From: Bifidobacteriaceae bacterium NR021
Lineage (GTDB): Bacteria > Actinomycetota > Actinomycetes > Actinomycetales > Bifidobacteriaceae
DNA length: 5,936 nucleotides
Assembly: GCA_003585845.1 (NCBI GenBank)
Contig: NQOP01000001.1
Span: 167,163 to 173,098 of the forward strand
Direction of reading: 5' to 3'
Translations under genes and position numbers: made by a program
Notes under the pieces: generated by a model
Database searches by the model: none
Told to the model about the DNA's origin: nothing
Seen by the model: only the letters and a program-made list of their open reading frames with translations
Shown here: positions 5,812 through 5,936 of the stretch, in pieces
How the letters are laid out: each line of letters begins with the position of its first letter
Position numbering within the stretch: the first letter of the stretch is position 1

Positions 5812-5818
5812 AGTGTCT

Positions 5819-5936
5819 ATGGATTATCAAGAGCAAGAAATGCATGAATATGAAATGCATGAGGATATTAAGGGAAGTGAAAATAAGCTAGATTTAGCTT
5901 CACTTTTCCCAGCCAAAGGCGACGATAGAAGACCGC
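5819..5936 (+). CDS. 5' end of an unrecognised gene, truncated by the window edge
   Basis: An open frame runs from the ATG at 5819 to the last base without a stop (39 complete codons). It begins MDYQEQEMHEYEMHED and continues with KLDLASLFPAKGDDRRP. The N-terminus is acidic and hydrophilic, with no signal peptide or membrane segment, and holds a small internal repeat (EMHEYEMHE, from GAAATGCATGA at 5837-5847 and 5852-5862). No ribosome-binding site precedes it, but a -10 box seven bases upstream supports a leaderless start; ATGs at 5840 and 5855 are alternatives. It is divergent from glnA with 190 bp between start codons, so the two may share regulatory DNA. I do not recognise the protein. 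The open frame could be chance, but the promoter fit and the need for a gene reading out of this region make it likely to be real. Confidence 0.55.
   Translation, partial: MDYQEQEMHEYEMHEDIKGSENKLDLASLFPAKGDDRRP

Noticed and set aside
5811..5818. TAGTGTCT near the divergent start as another array arm
   Set aside because: It matches eight bases of array unit 1 but has no partner arm, and eight bases alone is near chance level; it also overlaps the -10 region.

Overview
The window looks like a chromosomal segment of a low-GC member of the Bifidobacteriaceae, most likely Gardnerella. This rests on recall, not a database search: the glutamine synthetase reads like the bifidobacterial class I enzyme, while the A/T-rich codon use and intergenic DNA are unlike typical high-GC Bifidobacterium. 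There are no tRNA or rRNA genes, insertion sequences or CRISPR arrays.

Layout. Positions 1-159 are the 3' end of an unrecognised rightward gene, closed by a strong intrinsic terminator (209-246). A promoter region follows, with an extended -10, a small palindrome and a perfect tandem 12-bp repeat. It leads into a three-gene rightward ABC cassette: two paralogous MacB/FtsX-type permeases (401-1771 and 1834-3165) and their ATPase (3287-3928). The permeases have one N-terminal and three C-terminal membrane segments around a large extracellular domain. The set most resembles a type VII (MacB/LolCDE-like) system that exports or releases peptides, lipids or drugs, or works mechanically across the membrane. 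The cargo cannot be read from the sequence.

Between the ATPase gene and the convergent glnA lies an unusual element: an array with an exact 52-bp period, made of three imperfectly palindromic 40-bp units and a fourth half unit (3947-4122). It abuts a shared terminator (4129-4169) whose stem is perfect only in the glnA-direction RNA. I regard this array as the least explained feature of the window.

On the minus strand, 4192-5628 encodes a complete class I glutamine synthetase (glnA) that keeps the tyrosine used for adenylylation. Its upstream region holds three GTTAC-like half-sites spaced 11 and 10 bp, a possible nitrogen-regulator target. Divergent from glnA, a gene starting at 5819 runs off the end of the window. 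A -10 box lies 7 nt before its ATG, which suggests a leaderless transcript.

The glnA and ABC regions are convergent and appear functionally independent. No intergenic stretch exceeds 300 bp; the longest are 160-400 and 3929-4191, both described below.
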